The position numbers were made by a program, and so were the translations under genes. Positions 27,949 through 38,809 of a stretch of 60,965 bases of DNA are shown piece after piece (the stretch's first letter is position 1; every line of letters starts with the position of its first letter). The DNA is from Dissophora ornata (taxonomy: Eukaryota; Mortierellomycota; Mortierellomycetes; Mortierellales; Mortierellaceae). The stretch lies in NCBI GenBank assembly GCA_025201705.1, contig MU616665.1, positions 1 through 60,965 of the forward strand. The letters are read 5' to 3'. The notes beneath the pieces are model-generated. The model saw only the letters and a list, made by a program, of their open reading frames with translations. It was not told the origin of the DNA and made no database searches.

Positions 27949-30085
27949 ATGCGCGAAGTTATCAGGTATATGCCTTGCTTTGTTCCCATCAGGTTCCCCT
28001 AACTGTTGGGCTTGCTCCGTTTGGGTGCCATATATAATATTGACAATGGCTCCCCGTATCTTCTCCTGCGCTCTGCGACCCTCTCTTCCCTTCCCAGCAT
28101 TCACGTCGGACAGGTGAGTGAAGTGAATACAATAAAGATGATGGATGCTGAGAAACGAGTCCTTCTCTGTCGTCTTTCGTGCAGTCTAATCATCAGCAAG
28201 ATGATGAATCCAGGAACAGGTTGCTGACCGTCATCTTGCTCATCCAACCTTAGGCCGGTATCCAAATCGGTAACGCCTGTTGGGAGCTCTACTGCTTGGA
28301 GCACGGCATCTCGCCCGATGGTACCATGTAAGTATTCATCTTGAAGCCGTCTGATGGAAGCTAGATGGCACTTGCAAAAGAGAGTGAAGCACCAAACTTG
28401 TCGAAGTGAATTGTGCTCGTACAAGGGCTCTCCCTGGCTTAAGCTGCTGTATTGAACTCTTTGTCCCGCTGTTTCTTTTTTTTCCCGCTTTGTATACAGT
28501 GCCTCGGACAAGCAGTCTACCCAGTTCGACTCTTCATCAAGCACTTTCTTCTCTGAGACCGGTGCCGGCAAGCACGTCCCCCGTGCTAGTAAGTAACCGT
28601 TGGTGTTCTATATATATCTGCGTCGCTGTAAATGGGCAACTGCTTGTTTTGAAGAAAGAAAATAATGTGCTGCATGGTCTGCTGCATCATCTCTACTATT
28701 TTTGTTGGAAGTGAGAGTTGGTTGTTTGCCCTGAGAGCTAATCTCGTGATTTTCGGGTAACCTTCCCCTGAGCCCGTGCTAATCCCTTCCTTTTTTCCCG
28801 TGCATGATTCCTTGATTTCTAGTCTTCGTCGATCTCGAAGAGACCGTCGTCGATGAGGTCAGACGTGGTACCTACCGCAGGTAAGAACACTCAGACCAGA
28901 GCGCCAGGATTACTGACTACTGCAACACTTTGCAGCATTACAACAGATACCTAACTTCGCCTTTTTTACATCAATCACCGCAGCCTCTTCCACCCTGAGC
29001 AGCTGATCAGCGGAAAGGAGGATGCCGCCAACAACTACGCCCGTGGTCACTACACCATTGGTAAGGAGCTCGTCGACGGAGTCCTCGACCGCGTTCGCAA
29101 GCTCGCTGATGCCTGCACGGGTCTTCAGGGCTTCTTGGTCTTCCACTCTTTCGGTGGTGGTACGGGATCTGGTTTCGGTGCCTTGCTCTTGGAGCGCCTC
29201 TCTGTCGACTACGGCAAGAAGTCCAAGCTCGAGTTCGCTGTCTACCCCGCCCCCGAGATGGCCACCTCGGTCGTTGAGCCCTACAACTCGATCTTGACCA
29301 CCCACACCACCCTCGAGCACACCGACTGTGCCTTCATGGTCGACAACGAGGCCATCTACGATATCTGCCGCAAGAACTTGGATGTTGCCCGTCCCTCCTA
29401 CACCCATCTCAACCGCATGATCGCCCAAGTCGTTTCGTCGATCACTGCTTCGCTGCGCTTTGTTGGTTCCTTGAACGTCGATTTGACCGAGTTCCAGACC
29501 AACTTGGTCCCCTACCCCCGTATTCACTTCCCCTTGGTGACCTATGCCCCCATCTTGTCTGCCAAGAAGGCTTTCCACGAGCAGCTCTCTGTCCAGGAGA
29601 TCACCTCTGCCTGTTTCGAGACCTCGAACCAGATGGTCAAGTGCGATCCCAAGAACGGCAAGTACATGGCCTGCTGTCTCTTGTATCGCGGAGATGTCAT
29701 CCCCAAGGATGTCACTGCTGCCATTGCCAACATCAAGACTAAGCGCACCATCCAGTTCGTCGACTGGTGCCCCACTGGTTTCAAGGTTGGTATCAACGAC
29801 CAGGCTCCCAGCGTCGTCCCCGGCGGCGAGGTTGCCAAGGTCCAGCGTGCCGTCTGCATGTTGTCCAACACCACTGCCATCGCTGAGGCCTGGAACCGCT
29901 TGGACCACAAGTTCGATCTCATGTACGCCAAGCGTGCCTTCGTCCACTGGTACGTCGGTGAGGGTATGGAGGAGGGTGAGTTCTCTGAGGCCCGTGAGGA
30001 CTTGGCTGCCCTTGAGAAGGATTACGAGGAGGTCTCCTCTGACTCCATGGGAGAAGGTGACGAGGAGATGCAGGAGGAGTACTAA
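27949..30085 (+). CDS. TUB1: Alpha-tubulin
   Basis: Six exons (27949-27965, 28098-28113, 28254-28327, 28500-28588, 28823-28880, 28984-30085) give 451 residues, the normal length. MREVISIHVGQAG, the GTP-binding loop [19 protein letters not shown] and the catalytic-type [12 protein letters not shown] all identify alpha rather than beta tubulin, as does the acidic tail ending EEMQEEY with a terminal Tyr. Introns cluster in the first 85 codons, as is common in fungal tubulins. The large last exon is GC-rich at third positions with strongly biased codons, so expression is probably high. Around the nucleotide-contact segment the protein reads [15 protein letters not shown]; the usual residues are Pro at 72 and Thr at 80. 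It dimerises with beta-tubulin to build microtubules. Confidence 0.98.
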
Positions 30086-30167
30086 GCGATTATTTAAAAA
30101 TCGCTGATAATTCTTGTAAATGACATTCGCATTTGCTTTAATTGTGTGAACCAAATACCAGAGAGAA

Positions 30168-30173
30168 AATAAA
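30168..30173 (+). terminator. Polyadenylation signal of alpha-tubulin
   Basis: A canonical AATAAA lies 83 nt after the tubulin stop and 63 nt before the COG2 stop on the other strand. The two transcripts therefore probably overlap at their 3' ends. Confidence 0.6.
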
Positions 30174-30235
30174 GTCGTGTCTACGAACAAAGATGTGTTG
30201 TGGGATGAATGTCTTTTATTTTATGCCCTGTGCCT

Positions 30236-33200
30236 CTAATTTTGAGCAGTAGTAGTGAGCAGGCTCTCGTACGGCTGTATGTTGGCCTCGAGGTCCAAGT
30301 AGGGCTGGAAAGTATCTGGCTCGATGTTGAATTTGGCCAGCTAGATGAAGAGAATTGGGATGCATGTAAGCATAGTTGAACAAAGGTGCGAAGCAGATCA
30401 AAAGAAGGAAACATTGTTTGTTACCTCTGTCCTGTAGCACTTGACATCCAGCACAAACTGCAGCCTCAGCTTATCGCTCGTTGACATTGCTGCCTCAGCA
30501 TCAGAGGAACCTGTGGACGAGAATGCGTTTTGCAAGATCGGTGTCCTCGACAGTAGACCTCCTGTTCTCGATCTAGCCACGGCCTTCAACTTGTTCGTCT
30601 TCTCCTCCGATGTCTTTGTTTCCAACAAACGCTCTGTCAAAATATCGCTATACTCGTTCGTGGTAGCGACAATCACCTCCATCGCCCAAGCCTCCCTCGA
30701 CTCGCTCCTCAAGACCGATCCCGATCCAGCAATGTACTTTGAAAGCGGTGCCAAGATCAGTGGCACGAAATGAGATGGCTCTTTTGGCGGGTCCTCGCTT
30801 GCTCGGGCAGCCATATTCCTGACGTTCACGAGTGTATCCACACAATGCTTTGTGATCAGTTCTGTAATCCGCCGTTGCACCGCTGGAACGTCCTGTCGGA
30901 TGGCCTGTAGATTTTGGTCAAAAGAATCCAAAAGCACAGGTTCGTCTGCCATAGACGGCGGCAGTCTGGGGCGGATTTGCTGATCAAAGATTTCTTGGAT
31001 CCGTGTAGCAACATGATCGATATCGTTGACAATCATAGACAGCTGTTGAAGCATATTCTCATCAAGTGATGCCCTGCCCATGGGTCCTGCAGTACGGAGA
31101 GGACCTCCTGGCGCTGGAGTGGAGCGACCCTGTTGACGTGCATTGATGCTATTCGAACTGGGGGTAGGTGATGATGACCTCGACTAATGAACAGAATAGG
31201 AAATTAATAGCGATACAACATATGCTAACGAGTATACAACGCCGATGACAAAGAGGCGGCAGCTGCGCCGTACCTGAATAGATCTCTCTTTTGGCATATC
31301 CAAGTCCCTGGCAAGGTTAGTTGAGACCCAGATCGAGTATCTCGTCATCAGCTGCAACGTGAATTTCCAGAAGCTGAATGCGATTCCGTAAATGAACACA
31401 TCCGAAGACCAGCATCGCTCAATCGCACGGATAATTGCCACACTCGCAGGCAGATGTACTACCGAGCAATCGGCGAATTAAAAAATACATGTTAGATAAA
31501 ATTCCACAAAACGCTCAGAATGCCAAAATTCTCACCACAAAAAAAAAACACTTGTAGACTCTTACTGTCTGTGGTAGGTGATTTCTGGCTGGCTTCGATA
31601 TTCATCTGGAATGCGTCTTCAATCGACATCGAAATATCTCTAAACCGAAGCTGAAAGTACGCTGGCAGTTGCCACCGCTTCATGAATGCCTGATAGCTTG
31701 CCTGTGACCTCAGCCGAGTCAACGATTTACGTGTCCCACAGAGCTCTTCGATCTTGGACACAAACTCCATCGTGTCCATGTAGTTCCGATGGAAATCGTC
31801 CGGAATTCCAGGGGTAAGGATCTGGGGGATATTTTTCAGAATAGTCTGGGTGGTGACACCCCAGATGCAGTTTACTGGAATATCAAAGTTCGTGCCCCTG
31901 AGCTCCTTTTGTGTGACACTGATCAAGGCGCTGCATCGGGTATCGATGAAAACAAGAACATTGCTGTACATTGCCGCCAAGGGTCTTTGTTGGGCGTGGT
32001 TTGTGCCGGCGCTTTTGTTATAGAACGAATCGGACAATGCCGCGCGAGTAATTGTCTATCAAAGTATATAAGAATACCGCATAAGTTTGGCTGCGAATCT
32101 GCATTTCACGGCAAGATTATCGCGGGATGAAAGCAAAAGTATATACCTTGTTGATGAACGGCGCGAGAAGGTCGTCAGTGATGACCTTTTCCGCCTCGAC
32201 TGTTTGGTCGATCAATGCATATGTTCGTAGACACTGTGAAAGGGAGTCTTTGCCGGGTAGGGACTCGTCTCCACTTTGCTGTGTTGGAAGAATGCATGTG
32301 CGGAGAACGGTTGAAAGGTTCTCGCTCATGCTTTCCTTGATCCTGACCAGACGCTAGTGGACGCGAAATGAAAGTGTGGAGTAAACAACTGTAAGTGAAC
32401 GATTCGCTATACATGCATAAAGATGTCCTCCTTGGTTATCCTGAGCTTACCCAGTCAATGTTTGTCACGAATGGCAGGTTGGCTCCTTTGCTAACTAGAT
32501 ACTGCATCTGGTTGTACTCGATCGCCACACGTTCCAGTCGTTTTGCAACACTTATGCTATAATCATGACAAGACACGTATCAAAGGATTAGAGCATATCC
32601 TATGATAAACTACATCTTCAATCAAGCACTTTGACTACGTTGCACGATTCATACCTCTCGTTGCCATCTCTCAGTCCTGTTGGGGTCTCAGAAGTACTCG
32701 AGATCTGCAGCAATCCCTCGACCTTTGCCACTGACTCTGAGATGTTTAAAAGCAATTGAAGGCTGGCCTTCTTTTCGCGGATCTCGGCACGGTGTTGCAG
32801 CTTGTGTTCCAGACTCTCAACTACAGATTGAAGGTTCGATTTTACAGCCTAAAATTCCCAATGCAAAAAATAAAAAAGAAAAATTAGGATCGTCATTCCA
32901 GAGCTGCCAGAACCGCGGTGACACTATTTTGTTTTCAAATCTACGACGGATAACCGTACGATTGCATCGTCCTTCATCCTGTCCAATGGCTTTTGCAGGT
33001 CCTCCATCATTCGGTCGACACCATTGAGGTTGGTAGATAGGTTGATGAAGTCTGCGTAATCACTATTAATCAACTCGATGAGCTCTGTTTTGAGCTCCTT
33101 CATGTGTGCAATAAGCTATGATCACCATCCACCACCAAGCAATAATCACACAAGGAAAGAGACAAATAGCGATAGTTGTTAGTATACATGTCCTCTTTGG

Positions 33201-33618
33201 TCGATTTCCCCTCCCCGGAACAATCTGCACAGCAATCCAATTGACGTTGGCGTACCTGAGATTTGAGCTCCTCCAGCGGCAAGTGTCGACGTGCTGACAG
33301 AAACTCATCTGTGTTGAAATCGGAAGCGATGAGCGCGGCTCTGTCGATACCAATCGACAGTGGAAAGTCATTCTCGGAGAGAGACGCGTCCTGACTCTGA
33401 TGGCGCTGACGGCTGTTGCTGTTCTGGTTGTTGGCAGCAATCTGAAGCTGCGAGTTGAGTGTGTGAAGGAATGCAGAGTTGGCAGTCGTCGAGTCGATGC
33501 TCAGATGGGACGGTTTCCTGCTGTGGGAGGTGTTTCCAGCCTCGTTCCCATTGAGAGGCTGGTGGCCGGCAGAGATGCCGCTCCTGTTGTTGTCGGTTCC
33601 TCCTATGGATGCCACCAT
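30236..33618 (-). CDS. COG2: Conserved oligomeric Golgi complex subunit 2
   Basis: Nine exons (33618-33256, 33115-32960, 32848-32655, 32556-32451, 32353-32147, 32055-31566, 31458-31274, 31183-30425, 30340-30236) give 854 residues. After a low-complexity start, the COG2 N-terminal signature appears across exons 1-2 (FLSARRHLPLEELKSQL, then DYADFINLSTNLNGVD) and continues as a coiled coil (EHKLQHRAEIREKKASLQLL). The middle has ERCWSSDVFIYGIAFSFWK, and the end FNIEPDTFQPYLDLEANI matches the COG2 C-terminus. COG2 belongs to lobe A of the tethering complex for retrograde vesicles at the Golgi. The ATG at 33618 is the first in frame after a stretch without ATG. PME-1 lies just upstream on the same strand (108-bp gap). 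Confidence 0.93.
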
Positions 33619-33726
33619 CTGTCGTTGTAAGGTCGTGATGCGCAAAGCGAGTTTCAACGCACTTGTTGAAATCCATGGGCGAATCGTGAAAATCTAGCGG
33701 TCACAGCTCGATAATTTATTGGAGTT

Positions 33727-35267
33727 CTACGAAGACTTCTGTAGCCGAGAGCTGTTTGGAAGAAAAGGACGCGGCGGCAGCACAAGACGCTCGTTCCTCT
33801 TCCAGAACGCCACCAACTCCCTGGCCATCCTCTCGGGCTCATCTTCTTGCACAGCATGTCCTGAATTTGGGAATACAAGCAACTGGAATTTGCCCTGCAT
33901 TTGCGCAATCGTCATGTCCTTGTCCAACCTATCAGTCCCTGCGAGGATCAGCAACTTGCCTGCTTTTGCCGAGAGAAACTTCTGTGTCAGACCAGTGAAC
34001 CACTCCTTCCAATACTGCTCCGATGCTGCCAGATCTGTACGCCAGATATAGCATGGGGTTTCAGGTGTCGAATCCTTGGACGGGACAACTAAGGGCGGAC
34101 ACGACACCCTTGCCGATTGTACGTTGCGAACTGTTCCTGATTTGACCCTAAAGGATGCCGTTTTTTTTATCAAGATACATATTAGATATAGGACAATACT
34201 TAGAAAACGACAGATTGCATTTCTCCAATGGAAAAAAATTACACCTTACCCCCACTGAATAACCTTGTCGAGCGACCGGAAAAGGTTTGGCCGTCTCTCT
34301 AGCCATCCATTCATATTTGACAGTGTCTCGATCGCCACACCTACCAACCAGCAAAGGGTCTGTTAGTGCCGTGCGGTCATTCAAAGTCTTCCGCCAGCGC
34401 CAAGAAATTGAAGGCCTACCTTCAACAATATCCAACACTGCGACACCGATAAGGTTTGGGATCATGCCACGCGATGCTGCCTCTGATACGACAGCTCCGC
34501 CCATACTGCAATTGAAGGAAGCATAGAGTGAGTGGATTGATTCGCTTGTTAACACAACTTTAACAGCGCTAATAGTTCAATGAAGTCTACCTATGCCCGA
34601 CAAGAATAACCTCGGGTTGCAGCTCCCCATAAAGCGCGTGAATAATGTTCTGGAGGTCCTTTGCCAATCGATCCAGGGACAGATTGTTCTCGTCGCCTGA
34701 CGTGGTCTCTCCTGTACATATGAAATGCAAAGAGGATCATATTTAGCTTGACAAAGCTTTGCGGAGCAAATTTCATAGAAGACGACATTTCAAGCCATGT
34801 CAGTCAGTTGGAACAGCCGTCGACATACCATGTCCTCGACAATCAAAGCTCAGAATGCTCGCGTCCGACCCCACAATCTTCTTGATCTCCTTGGCAGCCA
34901 ATGCGAAGGACAGCGCGCCGAGTCCTGCGCCATGGTGCATAACAAACAAAGGCGACCCTGGCTTTCCTCGACTCTCAAACACGTTGAATGTGATATCTGC
35001 CTCGGACTCACTATCGCCTACTGTGACGAGGCGCTTTTCGTCAAAATACCCCTTCCAGTCTAAAGGCGCATATCGACTAGATACGCTGTTAACAGATGAC
35101 CGCACAAGTTTGGATGGGTGCACTGCGGGCAAAGGAGCTTGGAACGTCGTAGGGAAAGAAATCATGTCTTCGGATTCACTGGCTTCGATATCGTCGTCTT
35201 CGCCAAAGTGTGGCGGCAGTGGTGGCGGCCTCCCCTTGTACATATTTCTGAGCATTTCGTTTGACAT
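33727..35267 (-). CDS. PPE1: Protein phosphatase methylesterase 1 (PP2A demethylase)
   Basis: Five exons (35267-34829, 34711-34591, 34505-34420, 34340-34250, 34147-33727) give 385 residues, matching PME-1. An alpha/beta hydrolase fold is evident: ILSFDCRGHG, nucleophile elbow VILVGHSMGG, LDIVEGVAIETLSNM, LAGTDRLDKDMTIAQMQGKFQ and FPNSGHAVQED with the catalytic His. The intron between exons 2 and 3 splits the codon of the nucleophile Ser itself (AG|T). PME-1 removes the C-terminal methyl ester from the PP2A catalytic subunit. Residues 1-75 are acidic and probably disordered, including GRPPPLPPHFGEDDD. Exon 4 ends inside a run of five G, so the exact donor was chosen by phase. Confidence 0.95.
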
Positions 35268-35497
35268 TTTTTTTCACACAAGCTCTCTCTCTCTGTCTAT
35301 GTCTGTCTTCGACTTGTCGCGGCTACTGTCTCGTGCGAGGATACGTTTTTTGCTTGTCAGGCGAATGACAACTCAATCAACTTTTCACCTTGAATGTAAT
35401 GTAATGTGATGTCGAGGGACCTTCATGCGAAGAGCAAAGAGCAGTCACTTCAGGAATAAAGCTGACATCGAACACGACCGCAATCGAAAACGATGTG

Positions 35498-36237
35498 ATG
35501 GACAGCCAGAGAACAGGATCACCAGAATCCAATGCATCGACTGTGTCTTGCCCCAGCTCGCCTTCCTTGCAGCCACAGGGACCAGCCATCGATGAACAAA
35601 GAGCTGCCGAAGAGTTGGCCACGATCCAGGAGGAGCTGCAGAACGTGCTCGAGTATGTTGACCATGGAATGATCCTCAAGAGCTTTGATACTCTCAGCAG
35701 ACTGACTGATATTGTCGTCACCAATTGCGAGAAACTGGGTAATGCACCACATCAAACGGACGAAATCATGTGGATGCGTAATTACATGATAGCAGTGAGG
35801 CTCTTTCACACTCTCACACGCGCTGTCGGTTTTGCTATCGTCTTCTCATCTCATTAATTTACTGTACTTGGATCGGATTATATAATATCGCAACAGGACT
35901 CACTTCGGATGGTGGTGCAATCGATCAAAAGGCAGGGTTTTGGGCCGGACTCAATAACTGTTGGCTGTTTGCCTTTTCAAATTATGGCAACGCGCGTTCA
36001 GAGGACCAGCGATTATTAGAGCCTCATCTGCACCATCTTCACAACAGCGTCAAAGCCTGGGCCGATGCTCTGGAAAAATATGGCCTCGTCAACTATGAGC
36101 TCGGCCTTTGGGAGCAGAACATTCTCGAGGCAATCGAGGCTCGTTTAATCAACACGGTTGCTCATGTCCCACCATCTGCGGCCACAGGACTTGAGGACGA
36201 AGATAATGAAGTAGACGAAGATAGCTACGGGTCATAG
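35498..36237 (+). CDS. Uncharacterised small acidic protein
   Basis: Two exons (35498-35738, 35897-36237) give 193 residues. I do not recognise the family. Splicing with GTAATG and ACAG joins VTNCEKLG to LTSDGGAIDQKAGFWAGL without a frame change. Residues 1-35 are Ser/Pro-rich. Residues 36-80 are a strongly amphipathic helix pattern (EELATIQEELQNVLEYVDHG), followed by a second helical, Trp-rich block (FWAGLNNCWLFAF; AWADALEKYGLVNYELGLWE) and a Glu/Asp-rich tail. There is no signal peptide or TM segment. It is divergent from PPE1 with 230 bp between the starts. The unspliced reading continues 40 codons into the intron, so an alternative shorter form is possible. Confidence 0.75.
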
Positions 36238-36408
36238 CCCAAGGAAGTGATCAGTAGGCCCACATTGGCTACTGGCGAATGGCTTTATTTTAGGCATGTA
36301 GATTAAAGTAAATACAAGTAAATGGCGATACAATGGATGCTGGTTTTGAGTTACAGATGATGTTGGTGCAATGGAGAGGAGAGCGAGTGACGCAGATAGC
36401 AGAAGATC

Positions 36409-37970
36409 TTATGCGAAGCGACCAATGACGGCCATGACACCTGCGCCAAGCCAGAGTGCGAGGAAGCACAGCGACTTGACCTTCTTGGATTCTTTCCTGA
36501 GCTCTCCGTTCAGATTGAACTCAATGGCGAGCAGGTTGACATAGCCCATGTAGAGTAGAATGCCTGTTGAGATAGAGTCGAATATGCCCTCGACAAGCAA
36601 CGCGGATGTTGAGTTTGGGCTGTATGTGCTTGAAATGCCGATACCAATGGCGACGCCGACTGGAGTGGTTAATGAGAAGATGAGAGCGAGGATGTAGTGG
36701 GTATATGATGTTGCAAATGCAAGATCTGCGATCCTTGCGCCCAACGCAAAGCCTAGAAGTGTAAACAAGATGATGGCCAAGGGCACGGGTCAGATTTTAA
36801 TCAGATCTTGCACGCCCTGATTGCATCAATTGCACCGGATTATTGAGCATATCAACGACCACCATATCAACAGGCTTCTAGAACCATACCTTCAAAGAAC
36901 TGATGGAAAATCAAGGCGATCAAAAGCCCGGTAAACTCGGATCCGGTCGAGACTCCAAGAGAGACGCCGATGATAACAGAGTGGGCAGCGATTCCTGCCT
37001 CCAGAATATACGTTGAGATTCTGCGCTGCGACTCATCCAGCAGTGACAAACCGTGGGCGTGAGAGTGTCCGACCTCCTGTGTGTGATGATGGTGGCTTTT
37101 GGTTTTGTTCATGTCGGTGTTATCTTCAGTCTTCCTTTCCTGAGCATGGCCGTGTTCGTGTGCATGATGGGAGATTTTCGTAGCCTGCGAGAGGCTGGAA
37201 TCGTTCTTGGCGACGGATGATTGATGGGATTTGACACTAGTTGACTCCAGCGCTTCCTGAGTCTCGTGGTCAGAGTCGCATGAGGAGACCGAAGAGCACG
37301 AGTCATGGCAGGGTCTATCCTCAATGATCGTGACGCTATGTCCGGGGCAAGGTGCGGCCGCAACTCCTGTAGCGCCTAGTCCACCTAGATCGATATTGAT
37401 GTTTTCTAGTCCTTGGCTAGCAGCAGCTTCGCGCATCCGACGCTCATTGTGCTCCACAGCAATGAACTCGATCCAGTGCATGAAGAGTGACGATAGCAGA
37501 ATGAACAACCCACCAAAGGCTGTGTAGTTTTCAGAGAACGTGGCTCCTAAGCACGGCGAGGAAAGATTGGACATGGCTGTCGGCATCATGTGGATAAAGC
37601 CCGTGGCGAGGATGACACCAGTGCCAAACTGCTTTCCGAGGGTCAGTACCCTGCCAGAGATACGGAGGGCTCGGAATTTGGATGCGATCACTGGCATAAA
37701 GACACCGGCGGTGCTGGAGGCGAGGATAATGAAGACACTCGCGACGTGTAACCCCGTGTTGTATTCGTTCTTATTTGCAGTGTCTGTGGTGCACTCGTCA
37801 GGCAAGGCTACCGGGATTGAGGTTTGATATCGTTAATAAACGCGGGCGGTGAGGGTCCTGTTATGAACCATTGAGCGATCTTAGATCACCACGGTGTAGG
37901 GAGAAAAGCAGAGGCACTCACCAGGATCATCACGGCGGTAGAGCGCCAAGGGTATGGGTGACCGTGACAT
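36409..37970 (-). CDS. ZIP-family zinc/iron transporter
   Basis: Three exons (37970-37922, 37807-36890, 36752-36409) give 436 residues. The start MSRSPIPLALYRRDDP comes from a 49-nt first exon; the longest single frame has no ATG of its own. Eight hydrophobic segments are visible. TM2-TM3 carry GTGVILATGFIHMMP. The cytoplasmic loop between TM3 and TM4 is His-rich (HAHEHGHAQE; SHHHHTQEVGHSHAHG), the metal-sensing loop of the family. TM4-TM5 hold the metal-site residues HSVIIGVSLG and HQFFEGFALG, the latter restored by splicing. This is the plasma-membrane or vacuolar Zrt1/Zrt2/Zrt3 group; which metal it prefers cannot be told. It is convergent with the uncharacterised gene (171-bp gap). Confidence 0.95.
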
Positions 37971-38809
37971 TGTGGATACTGGCTAAGTGGGGGTATGGTG
38001 GCGACAAAGGGTATTGAGCACAGGGCAATATCGAAAGACCGGGACCGGGGGGAAGGGACAGACCGAAGGGAATGCGAGAGGATTGGTGATTGGCGGATGT
38101 GAATGGTGAGATCGATTAGAATGGGAAGAGAGTGAGGGTATAATTGGATAGAAAGTCCGTGAGCAGTGAGCACCGCAAAGGTACACGGTTTGCGCCTGGC
38201 AGGGTACACTCTTGGGCGACCCCTGGCATGCTTCCGTTTCGGGCCAGCTCTGCGTTTTTGTGTGAAAAAAAATTTTATTGTGGCGCAATAAGAATGCAGT
38301 TTCACGCTGGGCACTACAAACCTGACGAGTGACTTTCAACGCTCATGCAGGAACAGTACACAACGGTTACAAGTAGCGCAGATTCACCGTAGGATCAATA
38401 AGGCCTGTGTGCTGCCTGAGCGCATGCAAGCTTGCTCGACCAATACAACGGACTGATAGTTGGCACACCACAGTGACCACACCAAGAGAGCAGTGTGGTG
38501 CTGTTCCCTGGTGGCCAATCATGCGTCAACTTCCGCCAGCATGGTTATTCAATAACAGAAGAGACCAATCTCAAATACGTAAATGAACACATCCGATGTC
38601 ATGTGTGGCTTGATTTTGTACGTTTGTACTCTTGTACGTGCGTACCAAGAATACCGGTCTCGCCAAACAACAACTTATTTTTTTTTTCTTATCGCTCTTT
38701 TGAGAACAAAAACTGACGGTGTTCCTTCTTTCCTTTCCACCTCCCCCCTCTCCTCTTGTCCTTCCCCTCCCCCTCCCCTCCCCCTACCCCTCTACAAGTT
38801 CAACCCATC
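37971..38809. promoter_or_regulatory. Divergent promoter region, ZIP transporter / Arb1
   Basis: An 839-bp region between divergent start codons. Next to Arb1 it turns into a C/T-rich tract from about 38727 to 38796, the leader or initiator of a translation-related gene. I saw no clear Zap1-type zinc-response element next to the ZIP gene. Confidence 0.45.
38764..38790 (-). repeat. C4/C5 tract, predicted G-quadruplex on minus strand
   Basis: Five successive runs of four or five C separated by one or two T/A bases lie 20-46 nt upstream of the Arb1 ATG. The complementary strand fits the G4+N1-2 pattern for an intramolecular quadruplex. In the mRNA the same tract is C-rich. Confidence 0.7.

Noticed and set aside
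28910..30190. 426-codon open frame antisense to alpha-tubulin
   Set aside because: It mirrors the large tubulin exon. Strong C-ending codon bias in tubulin keeps the opposite strand free of stops; the antisense product is a low-complexity Val/Gly/Leu/Asp string with no domain.
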